Shown here: piece after piece, positions 45,005-54,379 of the stretch | Position numbering within the stretch: the first letter of the stretch is position 1 | Layout of the letters: every line of letters starts with the position of its first letter | DNA from: SXVE01 sp036388895 | Lineage (GTDB): Bacteria > Acidobacteriota > Blastocatellia > Pyrinomonadales > Pyrinomonadaceae | Direction: 5' to 3' | DNA: 64,000 nucleotides | Assembly: GCA_036388895.1 (NCBI GenBank) | Contig: DASVQY010000075.1 | Span: forward strand, 146,176-210,175 | Notes under the pieces: model-generated | What the model saw: the letters and a program-made list of their open reading frames with translations, nothing else | Databases searched by the model: none | What the model was told of the DNA's origin: nothing | Made by a program: the position numbers and the translations under genes

Positions 45005-45715
45005 TTAAAAGACTTTAGCAAATGTTTCGTTTTGAATCGAAGTCTGCTTTGAAAGCTGCTCGTAATGAGCCATTATTTTTGCAACATAAATCTCGGTTTC
45101 TCGATAAGGCGGCACTTTATTACCGTATTTTTTAACCGCTCCCTCGCCAGCGTTGTAGCCGGCAAGCGCCAAACGTGTGTCGCCGTCGAACTCATCGAGC
45201 AGCCAGCGCATATACTTTACTCCGGCTTTGATGTTTTGCTCCGGATTGTAAATATTTTTAACCCCGAAACGCTTTGCCGTGTCAGGTATCAACTGCATTA
45301 ATCCGCTGGCGCCTTTGTGAGAAACAGCATTCAGCTTAAAACGGCTTTCCTGACTCATCTGGGCGTAAATCAACAAAGGATCAATATTATAAATGGCGCT
45401 GAACTCTTCTATATAACCGTCAATTTTCTGATTGCCGGTCGAAAACTTTCCGAGCGATCTATTTACCATCAATAGAGATAACACCGGTAAGTTTATATCA
45501 ACGCTTGTTTGATTATTCTGTTTTTCCGGGAAATTTGTTTCGGAATTTTTATCAACAGTTTTGATGAATTCGTTTTCGACTTTTTCAGTAGGGGAATTGA
45601 TTTTAACGTTTTCGGTTAAGCTCGGTTTATCAACAGTTTTGAATTTCGTTTGAGCTGAAACTGAAAAAGCGGAAATGACGGATAAAACGATTGACAGGCA
45701 AATTTTTCTCATCAA
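45005..45715 (-). CDS. Lytic transglycosylase (SLT domain)
   Basis: 236 aa with signal peptide (1-21). The soluble lytic transglycosylase domain spans about 105-220: catalytic E123 in AQMSQESRFKLNAVSHKGA, SGLMQLIPDTAKRFGV, YNPEQNIKAGVKYMRWLL, and LALAGYNAGEGAV. It cleaves murein to give 1,6-anhydro ends, in the periplasm. The N-terminal ~80 residues are a low-complexity linker. Confidence 0.93.
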   Translation of the reverse strand: MMRKICLSIVLSVISAFSVSAQTKFKTVDKPSLTENVKINSPTEKVENEFIKTVDKNSETNFPEKQNNQTSVDINLPVLSLLMVNRSLGKFSTGNQKIDGYIEEFSAIYNIDPLLIYAQMSQESRFKLNAVSHKGASGLMQLIPDTAKRFGVKNIYNPEQNIKAGVKYMRWLLDEFDGDTRLALAGYNAGEGAVKKYGNKVPPYRETEIYVAKIMAHYEQLSKQTSIQNETFAKVF

Positions 45716-46001
45716 ATAAAATTTCTTAAAAGCGAAGGCGCACCAAAACTCGTTTTTCGGTATGCAGCCAAATTATTGATTGAATATATATAGAATTAGA
45801 ACTTCCGAGTTCCAATGCAGATTAAAGAAGGTGTTTGAATTGATTTGATAAATCAAAAAGCTGATAGCAAACACACTACCGGACAAACATCATTACGAAC
45901 AGTTACGTTCAAATTAAATTTTTGAAATTGCTTGTATGCAGATATGACGACAAACTAAAAATAAAGGTTGCTAAAAATTTGAACGTAATGAAATAGTCTT
46001 T
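45716..46001. other. AT-rich gap with an inverted repeat beside an IS remnant
   Basis: 286 bp. A 13-bp inverted repeat (TTACGTTCAAATT at 45903-45915, AATTTGAACGTAA at 45976-45988) lies just before the transposase fragment and may be left from an insertion sequence end. No gene seen. Confidence 0.45.
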
Positions 46002-46301
46002 TTGAAGGCGGCTGTAAAGCACTGTTTGAAAACCGGCACGCCAAACGAAAAAAACGCCTTTTGTGATGAGCGATCTCAAAGAATTGATTTGGAAGAGTTT
46101 TATCCAAATGTTGATTTACAAGATTCTGAACTCCGGCAAAAACTTCGAGATTGGCAGAATTATTATAACGAATTTCGCCCGCACGATTATCTTAAAAGCA
46201 AAATGCCGCGGGAAAAGTCGAATGAATTGATGATGAAAACACCTTGTCATGATGAGGTTGAAGGCGCCCTTAATAAATCAAAAGAACGGCTTCGATTGTA
46301 A
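46002..46301 (+). pseudogene. IS481-type transposase, C-terminal fragment
   Basis: About 99 codons that resemble the end of an integrase-core transposase: SQRIDLEEFYPNVD, then LRDWQNYYNEFRPHDYLKSKMPREK, where W-x3-YN-x2-RPH-xL-x-P is the common motif of the IS481/IS3 group. The N-terminal DDE catalytic part is missing, and no start codon or terminal repeats confirm a working element. A decayed insertion sequence. Confidence 0.7.
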
Positions 46302-46464
46302 AATTACCGGGATGATTTACATCGGCAGAAACTGAAGCTATTTCTGTGAATCGCACAAATAACCGCACAATTAATATTTGGCTTTCAACACTAAAACGGC
46401 AAAAGCGCGAACAGTCGGAATAACGCAAAGCGCTTGAGATGAAATCACCCGTTTCGCCTCAATT

Positions 46465-47184
46465 CTATATGCTCATTAATTCTTTGAATTTCTGAGATTG
46501 TCGGCGAGACATTTCAACTTTTGGAGCCCCTGTCAATTTGACGTCGAGTCTGCCGTCAATGCTTGGCTCAATCGCTTCTATCCAGCGCAGATTGATAATG
46601 TGTTTTCGGCTGGCGCGAAAAAAAGTCTTTTCATCGAGGCGCGCTTCAAGATAATTCAGCGAACGCAGAATAAGCGGCTTATTTTTATCAAAATAAAGCC
46701 GCGTGTAATTGCCTTCGGATTCGAGCAGGCGAACGTCGCGCAATTTAACGAACCAGCAGCGCTCGCCGTCTTTGACAAAAACCTGATCGGCTTCACCGAG
46801 CGGAGGCAGTTTTGATACGATATTTTTTTCTTCTCGCTGGTGATTTTCAACTTTTTCTATTGCCGCCGCCAGGCGTTTCAGTTCGACGGGTTTGAGCAGG
46901 TAATCGAGAGCGTTAAATTCAAAAGCCTTGAGCGCGTATTCATCGAATGCGGTGGTAAATATCACCTTCGGGACGTATATCAGAGATTCGAGCAGCTCGA
47001 AGCCGCTGCGTCCCGGCATCTGAACGTCGAGAAACAAAAGATCGGGACGCAGATTTTCGATTTTCTCAATCGCTTCGTCGGGGTTTGCCGCCTCGCCGGT
47101 GATTTCTATGGCGGAAAAGTTTTTCAGCAAACGCTTTAATTCGTTGCGCGCCAAGCGCTCGTCGTCAACGATAAATGTTTTCAT
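46465..47184 (-). CDS. LytTR-family response regulator
   Basis: 239 aa: receiver domain with D7, D8 and phospho-acceptor D53 (LLFLDVQMPGRSG), then conserved KPVELKRL (about 104-111), followed by a LytTR DNA-binding domain (about 135-238; GERCWFVKLRDVRLLESEGNYTRLYF ... RASRKHIINLRWIEAIEPS). It binds DNA as a dimer to control target genes. Its start overlaps the stop of the partner kinase gene by 4 bp, a clear two-component operon. Confidence 0.94.
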   Translation of the reverse strand: MKTFIVDDERLARNELKRLLKNFSAIEITGEAANPDEAIEKIENLRPDLLFLDVQMPGRSGFELLESLIYVPKVIFTTAFDEYALKAFEFNALDYLLKPVELKRLAAAIEKVENHQREEKNIVSKLPPLGEADQVFVKDGERCWFVKLRDVRLLESEGNYTRLYFDKNKPLILRSLNYLEARLDEKTFFRASRKHIINLRWIEAIEPSIDGRLDVKLTGAPKVEMSRRQSQKFKELMSI

Positions 47185-48224
47185 AATTTTTCGCGCCTGA
47201 TCGGGATTTCAACTTTTGCCGTTACCGAATTGAACGATGTGTTTTCAACCGTGACGGAGGCTGTTTCGCCGAAAAGCAACTTCAGCCGTTCGCGGCTGTT
47301 TTTCAAACCGACTCCGTTTGAATCGGATGTTTCGTAGAATTGTCCCGAATTAATCACTTGAATTTTCAGCATCGAAGCATTAACCCTTGACGTCAAGCCG
47401 ATTTCGCCGCCTTTCGGAAGCGTTGCCACGCCGTATTTTATTCCGTTTTCGACTAATGTTTGAACGAGCATCGCCGGAACCGGAATTTTTAGCGACGCCG
47501 GGTCAATGTCCATTTTCACCTGCAAACGTTCTTCGAGGCGAACGGCTTCGAGCGCCAGGTAATCCGAGACGGTTTGCAGTTCCTCTTCGAGCGTTACAGT
47601 TTCCTTGTCACTCGCCTGTAGCGAATACCGAAGGATACTGGCAAGCTGCGTGACGACAGTTTGTGCCCGTTCCGGGTCTTCAACGATTAATCCCCGAAGG
47701 TTATTTAGACTATTAAAAATAAAGTGAGGATTCATTTGAGATTTCAAAGCTCTCAGTTCGGCTTCTTTCACGGCAGCTTCGAGCTTCCATTTTTCAACTT
47801 CGGTTTTTTTGTAGTTCTCAACGAAATGGAAACCGAAATATATCAAAGACCAGATAAAAAGCGTGGCGCTCCAATTAAAAACCATGACGAAAACAACGGC
47901 TGGATTTATCTGCCAAAAGGTGAAGGTTTGAAAGACAAATATCGAAAACAGTATCACCAGCAACATCCATACAATCGCCCCGCAGACGCAGAAAACGATG
48001 ATTCTCGGCACGAGAGACGGCAGGGAAAGCCGAAGCCAGCCGCGCCGTTTCACATGAATACGAAAAAGATGCGTGAGAGTCAGTCCGATTCCGCAGCTTA
48101 AAACCTGGGATGCGAAATTGCTCCACGAATAAACGCCGAAAGCGGCGGACAAAAAGATGGTCGACATTGTGTAAAGCGACCATCCCGTAATCTGACAAAG
48201 CCAGTAAATTTTTTCACCCTTCAT
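47181..48224 (-). CDS. LytS-type sensor histidine kinase
   Basis: 347 aa, four membrane segments in the N-terminal ~135 residues, then a coiled linker and the His_kinase/HATPase part: MNPHFIFNSLNNLRG with phospho-acceptor H167, and the N-box-like VQTLVENGIKYGV and GVGLKNSRERL. No large extracellular sensor domain; the membrane segment itself may sense the signal. Partner of the downstream LytTR regulator (4-bp overlap). Confidence 0.92.
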   Translation of the reverse strand: MKGEKIYWLCQITGWSLYTMSTIFLSAAFGVYSWSNFASQVLSCGIGLTLTHLFRIHVKRRGWLRLSLPSLVPRIIVFCVCGAIVWMLLVILFSIFVFQTFTFWQINPAVVFVMVFNWSATLFIWSLIYFGFHFVENYKKTEVEKWKLEAAVKEAELRALKSQMNPHFIFNSLNNLRGLIVEDPERAQTVVTQLASILRYSLQASDKETVTLEEELQTVSDYLALEAVRLEERLQVKMDIDPASLKIPVPAMLVQTLVENGIKYGVATLPKGGEIGLTSRVNASMLKIQVINSGQFYETSDSNGVGLKNSRERLKLLFGETASVTVENTSFNSVTAKVEIPIRREKL

Positions 48225-48231
48225 CTCTCGG

Positions 48232-49197
48232 CTATTTTACCGATTTTTTACCTTTCTCGCCCGCATCAGTGAGAAAAGCGTCCATTTCACTGAAAAGCAA
48301 TTTCGGATCGTCATACATCACAAAATGTTTTCCAGCCTCCGACATAACAAAGCGATAGCCGGGTAAATTGGCGTATTGATCTCTAAACGTTTTCTCGACC
48401 GCCGCCCGCGTCGTGTATTGCTGATAAGCAGCCCAGGTGCCGATAATCAGAGTGGGGCTTTTGATGCGTGAAAGAGAAGGACGCAAGTCGGTCGTGAACA
48501 TTTCATACATCGCCTGACCGATCGCTCCCGGGTCGGATTTTACTCCCCATTCGGTAGCCAGCGCTATTTTTGCCGGATCGGAAATCATTGTCTGTAAAAT
48601 TCCGATCTGTGCCTGCCGCCGCTGTTCGTCCGATTGGGTTGTCGCCGTTATTCCTTTACGCATCGCTTCCGCCTGCGGCTTTATTGTTTCCGGTGTAGCA
48701 TTCGGATTATTCAATGCTCCCAAAAAAGGCAGTGAATCAACGATGACGAGCCGTCCTGTCAAATCAGGTTCGACGCTCGCCAGCCAGAGAGCCATAAAGC
48801 CTCCGAGACTATGACCGACAATCGTCGGTTTTTTCAAATTTTTCTCGCGAATATAAGCGGCTAAATCAATTCTGACTTTTTCCAGAAAAGGAGCTTTAAT
48901 CGCCGGTTGACCGGCAAACCCGGCGAGCGTCAGCACATGGCACTCGTAATTTGCTTTATACCTCGCGACCGTACTTTCCCAAACCTCGCCCGAAGAGGAA
49001 AGTCCCGGAATTAGAATCATCGGCTTTCCTTGCCCCGTTACCTCGACCTTAAACGAAGAATATTTCGTTTCCTTTGAAGTCTTTTGCCCGAAGACATCGC
49101 CGGCAATAAAAACCGAGAACGCGAGAAAAATTACCGTCGTAAACATTCTTCGAATCACTTTTCGTTCAACTAAATTATTACTTTCCTGTTTATTCAT
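48232..49197 (-). CDS. Secreted alpha/beta hydrolase
   Basis: 321 aa from ATG 49197 with an AAAAGGA ribosome-binding site. Hydrophobic N-terminal segment (about 21-38, VFGQ) likely a signal or anchor. The nucleophile elbow VGHSLGG (S130) is intact, with IPGLSSSG (oxyanion) and AGKHFVMYDDP near the end (His of the triad). Ester/lactone or peptide hydrolase; substrate unknown. It lies 7 bp upstream of the histidine kinase gene and is transcribed with it, so it may be part of the same signal unit. Confidence 0.86.
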   Translation of the reverse strand: MNKQESNNLVERKVIRRMFTTVIFLAFSVFIAGDVFGQKTSKETKYSSFKVEVTGQGKPMILIPGLSSSGEVWESTVARYKANYECHVLTLAGFAGQPAIKAPFLEKVRIDLAAYIREKNLKKPTIVGHSLGGFMALWLASVEPDLTGRLVIVDSLPFLGALNNPNATPETIKPQAEAMRKGITATTQSDEQRRQAQIGILQTMISDPAKIALATEWGVKSDPGAIGQAMYEMFTTDLRPSLSRIKSPTLIIGTWAAYQQYTTRAAVEKTFRDQYANLPGYRFVMSEAGKHFVMYDDPKLLFSEMDAFLTDAGEKGKKSVK

Positions 49198-49757
49198 ATT
49201 ATTCCTTTTAACTTTTAATATGGGACGAGCAATAAATTTCAACTGCCGTCTCCGAAAGTAATCTTAAAATAGTTAATTTGGATTGTGGCGGAATTTTATT
49301 TGAGCGGCAAAAAATGATGATAAACGGTCTTTAAGAGACAACTTCTAAAGGCAGTGATGATAAAAGAGTTCGAGAAAAAGGACTTGCTTTTTCTTTTCAC
49401 AAAGAAATTACAACAAGCCGTGTAGGTATTAAGGCAGCTTTAGCATTATTGCAATTCATAAAATTATTTTGAACATTTTATGGATGTTGAAGAGATAAAC
49501 CGGGTGAAGGCGGCGCAGAAATCATGCAACTGACGTTCTATACAGGTCAAAACAGGTTGGGCGATTTCTCGCCCGTTCAGCTTCATAATCGTATTTGCCC
49601 GATTGTGCAACGGCGTTTGGAATCTCTGCCGGATTTCGCGCGTAGCCAAACATAAACCTTTGAATAATCCGTTTGTAAACCCTAAACACTGATTCTTTCT
49701 ATTACTTGCAGCTTCAAAGTTGGAAATTTCCTGTTGCCCTCGTTCCGGCTTGTCCTT
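49198..49757. other. Intergenic region, no confident gene
   Basis: About 560 bp. A minus-strand 61-codon frame (49464-49649, TTG start) and a short plus-strand frame ending near 49470 show no known family, no ribosome-binding site and no conserved neighbour. Either could be a decayed remnant. Nothing else seen. Confidence 0.4.
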
Positions 49758-52043
49758 TCAATTCAGGTTTTGAAATTGTACCACGCTGTTTAACTGGTTT
49801 CCGACTTCATAAAAAACTCTTTCGCCGTTCCTGGAAATGGCGAGCCGGAAAATCGCGTCGTTTTCCCATTCTCGTATTTGTTCGGGCTGACTACCGTTAA
49901 GGGGAATTTTCCAGAAACTGGTAGGCTTTCCCCGCTGCAATACGACAAACAAATTTTCGCCGTCTTTTGACCAGTCGAGAAAAGGAATATCGTCGTTTTG
50001 CGGCGTCGCCGGATATTTTAAGACTTCGCCAGTCTCGGCTGAAACGAGCGCGAGCATCATCGCGCCTGTTTCGGGATTTGAAATATAACAGGCAATCGTT
50101 TTCCCGTCGGGCGAAATGCGCGGCGAACGAGTCTCTCGATTGGTTAATCGAACAGGATTTTCACCGTTAATCGAAACCCGCCAGAGCTTTTTGACCCCGC
50201 TTTCTGAATCCTTAACGAGGTAATAAACCGCTTCGCCGCCCGGCGAGATTATCGAATCCGTAACATTCCCGTTAATGGTGAGCTGCTTTGCGTTTGTGCC
50301 GTTCGAATCAGAACGCCAAACGTCCATCTGCCCGGTGCGGTTTGATATAAATATCAAAAAACGTCCGTCGGCGGAAAGCTTCGGCGATATTTCGGCGCTC
50401 GGGTCGGAAGTCAACTGCTTTCTCTCGCTGCCGTCCTCACTGATAGTGAAAATGTTAGCGTTGCCGTTGTCCGTTGCTGAATAAACGATTCGCCCGTCGT
50501 TCGTCCAATCTGCGCCGAACGGCAGCGGGCATTCGTCCGAGATAGTTGTCAGAACGTGTGTATTTTTTCTTAGATTATCGACCGGAGCAGTGAGGAAACA
50601 GGCGAATTTACTGGATTTTACGGCAATAAGCGAATTTGATTCAGCATTCAAACTGATTCCATATTTTCCGTTTATGCCGTTAGTTATAAGGCGCGCTTTG
50701 CCGTCGGGATATGAAACGACCCAAAGTTCGTCGTTTAAGCCGGGCGATTTCGCACCGTATGCGACCACGAAAATTCCGCTGCCGTCTTTGAGCCAGACGG
50801 TTTGACCCGCCGAAATCCAGTTTTCATGAGATATGATTTTCTGCTCGCCCGTTGCGGCATTGACTACCGCGACCTGGACCGGTGTTTGGTTGTTTTCACG
50901 ATTATAAACAGTCGCAGACAAAAATTTTCCGTCAGGCGACCAGGAAACGCCGCTGTTTGTAAACCCGTTTTCCGATGAGCGAGTCACAAGAATTCGCTCA
51001 TTTTTGCCTTCAATATCCGTCAGTACCAGCGAGGTTTCTCTGCTCTCTGGGTTGCGGCGAACGAATACCAGATTGCTTTTGTCGGGCGAAACAGCCGCCG
51101 CGCTTTCTAAGCCCCGCAGGATTTCCCGCGAAGCTCCGCCGTGAACGGAAACTTTGTAAAGCGTCAAGGAAGCAGGTTTGTTCGATTCGATGTTTTCGTT
51201 GACCGAATAATAAATCTGTTCGCTGTCCGGCGAAAATGTCGCGCCGACGAACGTGCCGTTAATTTGCGGGACGATCTCGACGCTGTTGCCGTTTTCAATT
51301 TGCCGCAAATACAGAGATTGAACGCCGCTTTTAACTTGAACCAGCGCGAGATACTTTCCGTTCGGGGAAATCACCGAGTTTCGAATGTCCGCATCGGCGA
51401 CAATCGTATCAGCCCGAAATTTTTTAAATTGCGATTCGGCGAAACTCCGGTTTCCTTTAAAGCCGAAAGCAGCGAAGTAGCCGATAGTGAAAGCCAGAAC
51501 CGTCAGCAAACCGACGCATACTGCGTTTCGCACTGAAAAACCGTTCTTCAAAATTAACGTATGAGAATTCACCGCGATTTCGTTCGAAATCGTCTCCAAA
51601 TTCGTATCGGTTGAGTCGTGAATTTCGCTCTGCTCGGCGATGAGATGCGTTCGCGTGCGTTTTTCAACGACGATTATTTCTTCGGCTTTTTCTTCGGTTT
51701 TTTCCTCGACGGGCACGATTTCCTGCACATCCCCGACAAACTGATAACCGCGGCGCGGAAACGTGACGATAAATTCTTTGTCTTTCTGAAAGCGGCTGAG
51801 AGTTTTTCGCAAGGTCAGGATATTTTGCGAAAGAGTCGTTTCTTCGACAAAAGTGTCCGCCCAGACTTCATTGAGAAAACATTCTTTCTCAACGACCTTT
51901 CCGTGGTTGCGCAGCAATAGAACGAGGGTTTGAAAAGCCTTCGGAGTAAGCGAAACCGGCTGATCTTGAAACGTCAGACATTGCTCGCCGACATCCAGAC
52001 GGAAATCGTCGAATTTGAAAAAGAGTAGTGTTTTGTTGCTCAT
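49758..52043 (-). CDS. Winged-helix/TM/PD40 regulator-like protein (CadC-TolB type)
   Basis: 761 aa. Residues 10-105 form an OmpR/PhoB-type winged-helix DNA-binding domain (FDDFRLDVGEQCLTFQD ... LTPKAFQTLVLLLRNHG ... IVTFPRRGYQFVG). A linker is rich in Glu/Lys. One membrane segment is at about 174-194. The periplasmic part (about 215-755) has repeated PD40 beta-propeller units with SPDG/SADGRFL signatures. A membrane-bound transcription factor that may bind a ligand by its propeller. Common in Acidobacteriota. Stand-alone. Confidence 0.86.
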   Translation of the reverse strand: MSNKTLLFFKFDDFRLDVGEQCLTFQDQPVSLTPKAFQTLVLLLRNHGKVVEKECFLNEVWADTFVEETTLSQNILTLRKTLSRFQKDKEFIVTFPRRGYQFVGDVQEIVPVEEKTEEKAEEIIVVEKRTRTHLIAEQSEIHDSTDTNLETISNEIAVNSHTLILKNGFSVRNAVCVGLLTVLAFTIGYFAAFGFKGNRSFAESQFKKFRADTIVADADIRNSVISPNGKYLALVQVKSGVQSLYLRQIENGNSVEIVPQINGTFVGATFSPDSEQIYYSVNENIESNKPASLTLYKVSVHGGASREILRGLESAAAVSPDKSNLVFVRRNPESRETSLVLTDIEGKNERILVTRSSENGFTNSGVSWSPDGKFLSATVYNRENNQTPVQVAVVNAATGEQKIISHENWISAGQTVWLKDGSGIFVVAYGAKSPGLNDELWVVSYPDGKARLITNGINGKYGISLNAESNSLIAVKSSKFACFLTAPVDNLRKNTHVLTTISDECPLPFGADWTNDGRIVYSATDNGNANIFTISEDGSERKQLTSDPSAEISPKLSADGRFLIFISNRTGQMDVWRSDSNGTNAKQLTINGNVTDSIISPGGEAVYYLVKDSESGVKKLWRVSINGENPVRLTNRETRSPRISPDGKTIACYISNPETGAMMLALVSAETGEVLKYPATPQNDDIPFLDWSKDGENLFVVLQRGKPTSFWKIPLNGSQPEQIREWENDAIFRLAISRNGERVFYEVGNQLNSVVQFQNLN

Positions 52044-52274
52044 AACGTATTTGAAAAGTCTTTCATAAAAATTTCAAACGAACTTTCACGTAACTTTCAA
52101 GACTTTTATAACGAAAATTTTTTATTGTTAGCGACGGATGAGGGAGGCGATAACAATTTGCGGTTTGTAAATGTGTGCAAGACAGCAACAACTGCACTTT
52201 GGTTTTCCTCGTCCGAAATATTCTAAAGGTTTTAGACAAATTCTTGTAGCCGCCTTCGGGCAAAAAGGAAATCA

Positions 52275-52529
52275 ATGGCAAAAATTCGGACGGAAGTTTT
52301 TATCGAAACCAGCGAAACCTTCATTGTTAAACGAAACCGAACTTTCGTTCGAGCCTGGTGCGAAGACTGCGGGCAAGAAGTCAGTATGGTCCTGCTTCCC
52401 GAAGCGGCGCTGCTTACGGGTTACGCCGTGGAAAAGATTCTTTCAATGATGGAAAACCGCCGCGTTCATTTTAGTTACCTGAAGCCCGAAACGCCATCCG
52501 TTTGTCTAAGATCGTTATGTTTGTTTTAG
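52275..52529 (+). CDS. Small CxxC protein, MerR-like helix
   Basis: 84 aa. It has a WCEDCGQEV zinc-ribbon-like pair (C49, C52) followed by PEAALLTGYAVEKILSMMENRRVHF, which resembles the 'A-L-TG-S-R-IY-x-VE-G-x-HF' helix-turn-helix of small acidobacterial proteins. Possibly DNA binding; not proven. The last residues (CLRSLCLF) are family-like. Short and orphan. Confidence 0.6.
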   Translation: MAKIRTEVFIETSETFIVKRNRTFVRAWCEDCGQEVSMVLLPEAALLTGYAVEKILSMMENRRVHFSYLKPETPSVCLRSLCLF

Positions 52530-52742
52530 CGATAAGTATTAATAAAAAGATGTGTTGAATCAATAAATAGATGCACTAAAGCAAAAAAGTGTTTGTTGAA
52601 TCACTGGAAGAAATAATCTCTCGGGCAAAACCATTGACCTTATTAAACAACAGGAAATCTCTGTATAAAGATGAGCGTTTTAATTTCGTTCTAAAACCTA
52701 ACATTTTTCAACAGTTCAAAACTTATAGGAGTAGAAAGTGAA

Positions 52743-54134
52743 ATGCAAAGAAAAATTTTCTTGACGCTGACAATCATTTTGTCGGCAATGATGTTTTCCA
52801 TAACGGCGGCGGCGCAGCAAAAGTTTTCCGTCTACTTAAGCGGCAGACAGGCGGTTCCGGCGAATAATTCGCCCGGCAGCGGCACTTGTATGATAACGCT
52901 TAACGCGACCGAAACACAGGTTACGGTCGAGTGTACTTATCGAAATTTAACTTCAAATGCGGTAGGAGCGCACATTCACGATAACGGACCGGTCGGCGTT
53001 ATCGGTTCGATTCGTTACGACTTTTCTTTTACCGGCGGCAGAACCGGCGCAATTACCAGTTCGCTGACATTTAACACGACACCCGCGCAAGTCGCCGATC
53101 TGCGTTCCAACAAATGGTATGTTGACGTTCACACCTCGAACTTTCCCAACGGCGAGATTCGCGGGCAGGTTAAACGAGCCAATGTGCCTGCCGATTATGA
53201 CGGCGACGGGCGCACCGACCCCGTCGTTTATCGTCCACAAGACCGAAGGTTCTATACATTAGACAGTTTAGAAAACAATACCACCGTTTCTATTCCGGTC
53301 GGCAGAGGATTTAACGACCAGTTTCTCAATAATGGGGGCGATTTTGACGGCGACGGCAGAGCCGACCGCGTAATGTATAACCTCGATCAAAACAATGTCA
53401 TCACGTGGTTTATCCTGCAAAGCGAAACCAATACAGTACGGATCGTAACCTGGGGACAGTTTCGGGGTATCGGCTCAGATGAATTCGTTCCTGCCGATTA
53501 TGACGGCGACGGTAAGGTGGACGTAGCCGTTATGCGCCGCGCAACCGGCGTGTGGTATATCATCGAAAGCACAACCGGCAATCCCCGTTACGAAGTTTGG
53601 GGACTACCCGGAGATAGTCCGCAGGTCGGCGATTTCGACGGCGATGGTAAAGCTGATTTAGCCGTAGTTCGCAATCAGGGCGGACTGTTTTTCTGGTATA
53701 TACGCAACAGCTCTAACGGACAAATGCAGGTATTTCAATGGGGCAGCGCCGCTACCGACCCTTTTCCATTCTTTTTCTTCGTGATTGACGTTGACGGCGA
53801 CGGTAAACAAGACGCTATGGTAAGACGCGCCATAAACGGACAAATCGTGTATTTCGTGCGCCGAAGTTCTGACGGACAGATGTATAGTTTGATGTGGGGA
53901 CCCAACTCGCCGTATTTCTTTCCTCTGTTCGGTGATTATGACGGCGACGGCAAAACCGATTTTGTCTCCCGGCAAACACTTTCCGAAAGCGGACAATACC
54001 GCTGGTGGATTTTTCAAAGCTCGACGCAAACGCACCGCTCCGTTGATTTCGGACAATTCGGCGATTTGAGACCCGCAGAACAAAGTCCGGGAAAACTGCA
54101 AGTTGAGCTGCCTGTCGAAAATGAGAAATTTTAG
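52743..54134 (+). CDS. Secreted CHRD-domain protein with FG-GAP/VCBS repeats
   Basis: 463 aa with signal peptide (1-24). A CHRD domain (about 27-140) is seen in FSVYLSGRQAVPANNSPGSG, AHIHDNGPVG and VHTSNFPNGEIRGQV. Residues about 148-445 contain about six repeats with the calcium-binding motif DYDGDGKTD and RR.P.xWY/W. FG-GAP/VCBS-type repeats usually form a beta-propeller. Probably a surface or matrix protein. Followed by a good terminator (54186). Confidence 0.88.
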   Translation: MQRKIFLTLTIILSAMMFSITAAAQQKFSVYLSGRQAVPANNSPGSGTCMITLNATETQVTVECTYRNLTSNAVGAHIHDNGPVGVIGSIRYDFSFTGGRTGAITSSLTFNTTPAQVADLRSNKWYVDVHTSNFPNGEIRGQVKRANVPADYDGDGRTDPVVYRPQDRRFYTLDSLENNTTVSIPVGRGFNDQFLNNGGDFDGDGRADRVMYNLDQNNVITWFILQSETNTVRIVTWGQFRGIGSDEFVPADYDGDGKVDVAVMRRATGVWYIIESTTGNPRYEVWGLPGDSPQVGDFDGDGKADLAVVRNQGGLFFWYIRNSSNGQMQVFQWGSAATDPFPFFFFVIDVDGDGKQDAMVRRAINGQIVYFVRRSSDGQMYSLMWGPNSPYFFPLFGDYDGDGKTDFVSRQTLSESGQYRWWIFQSSTQTHRSVDFGQFGDLRPAEQSPGKLQVELPVENEKF

Positions 54135-54185
54135 GATTTTAGATAAAACGCTGAGTTCTAAAATTCGGGTTTGTTCGATTTCAAC

Positions 54186-54224
54186 AAAAGACCGCTTGCC
54201 GACAAAAGCGGCGGTCTTTTAATC
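54186..54224 (+). terminator. Intrinsic terminator after the CHRD gene
   Basis: Ten-bp stem AAAAGACCGC/GCGGTCTTTT with a 15-nt loop, ending in a T-run (TTTTAATC). It is 51 bp after the CHRD gene stop codon. Confidence 0.7.
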
Positions 54225-54379
54225 AATTACGAATTTTAAAACTTTGCACAAATATTCGGGAGCGGCTGCATAAATTATTAGTTTTGTTCATCTCAACCGA
54301 AATATTTACGTCCTAAAAATAATTTCTACAGTGTTTTATTATTGATAATATTTCCAGTTTACGAGGTTTGATTTTCAAA

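Noticed and set aside
49464..49649. Minus-strand 61-codon gene
   Set aside because: TTG start, no ribosome-binding site, no recognisable family and no conserved context.
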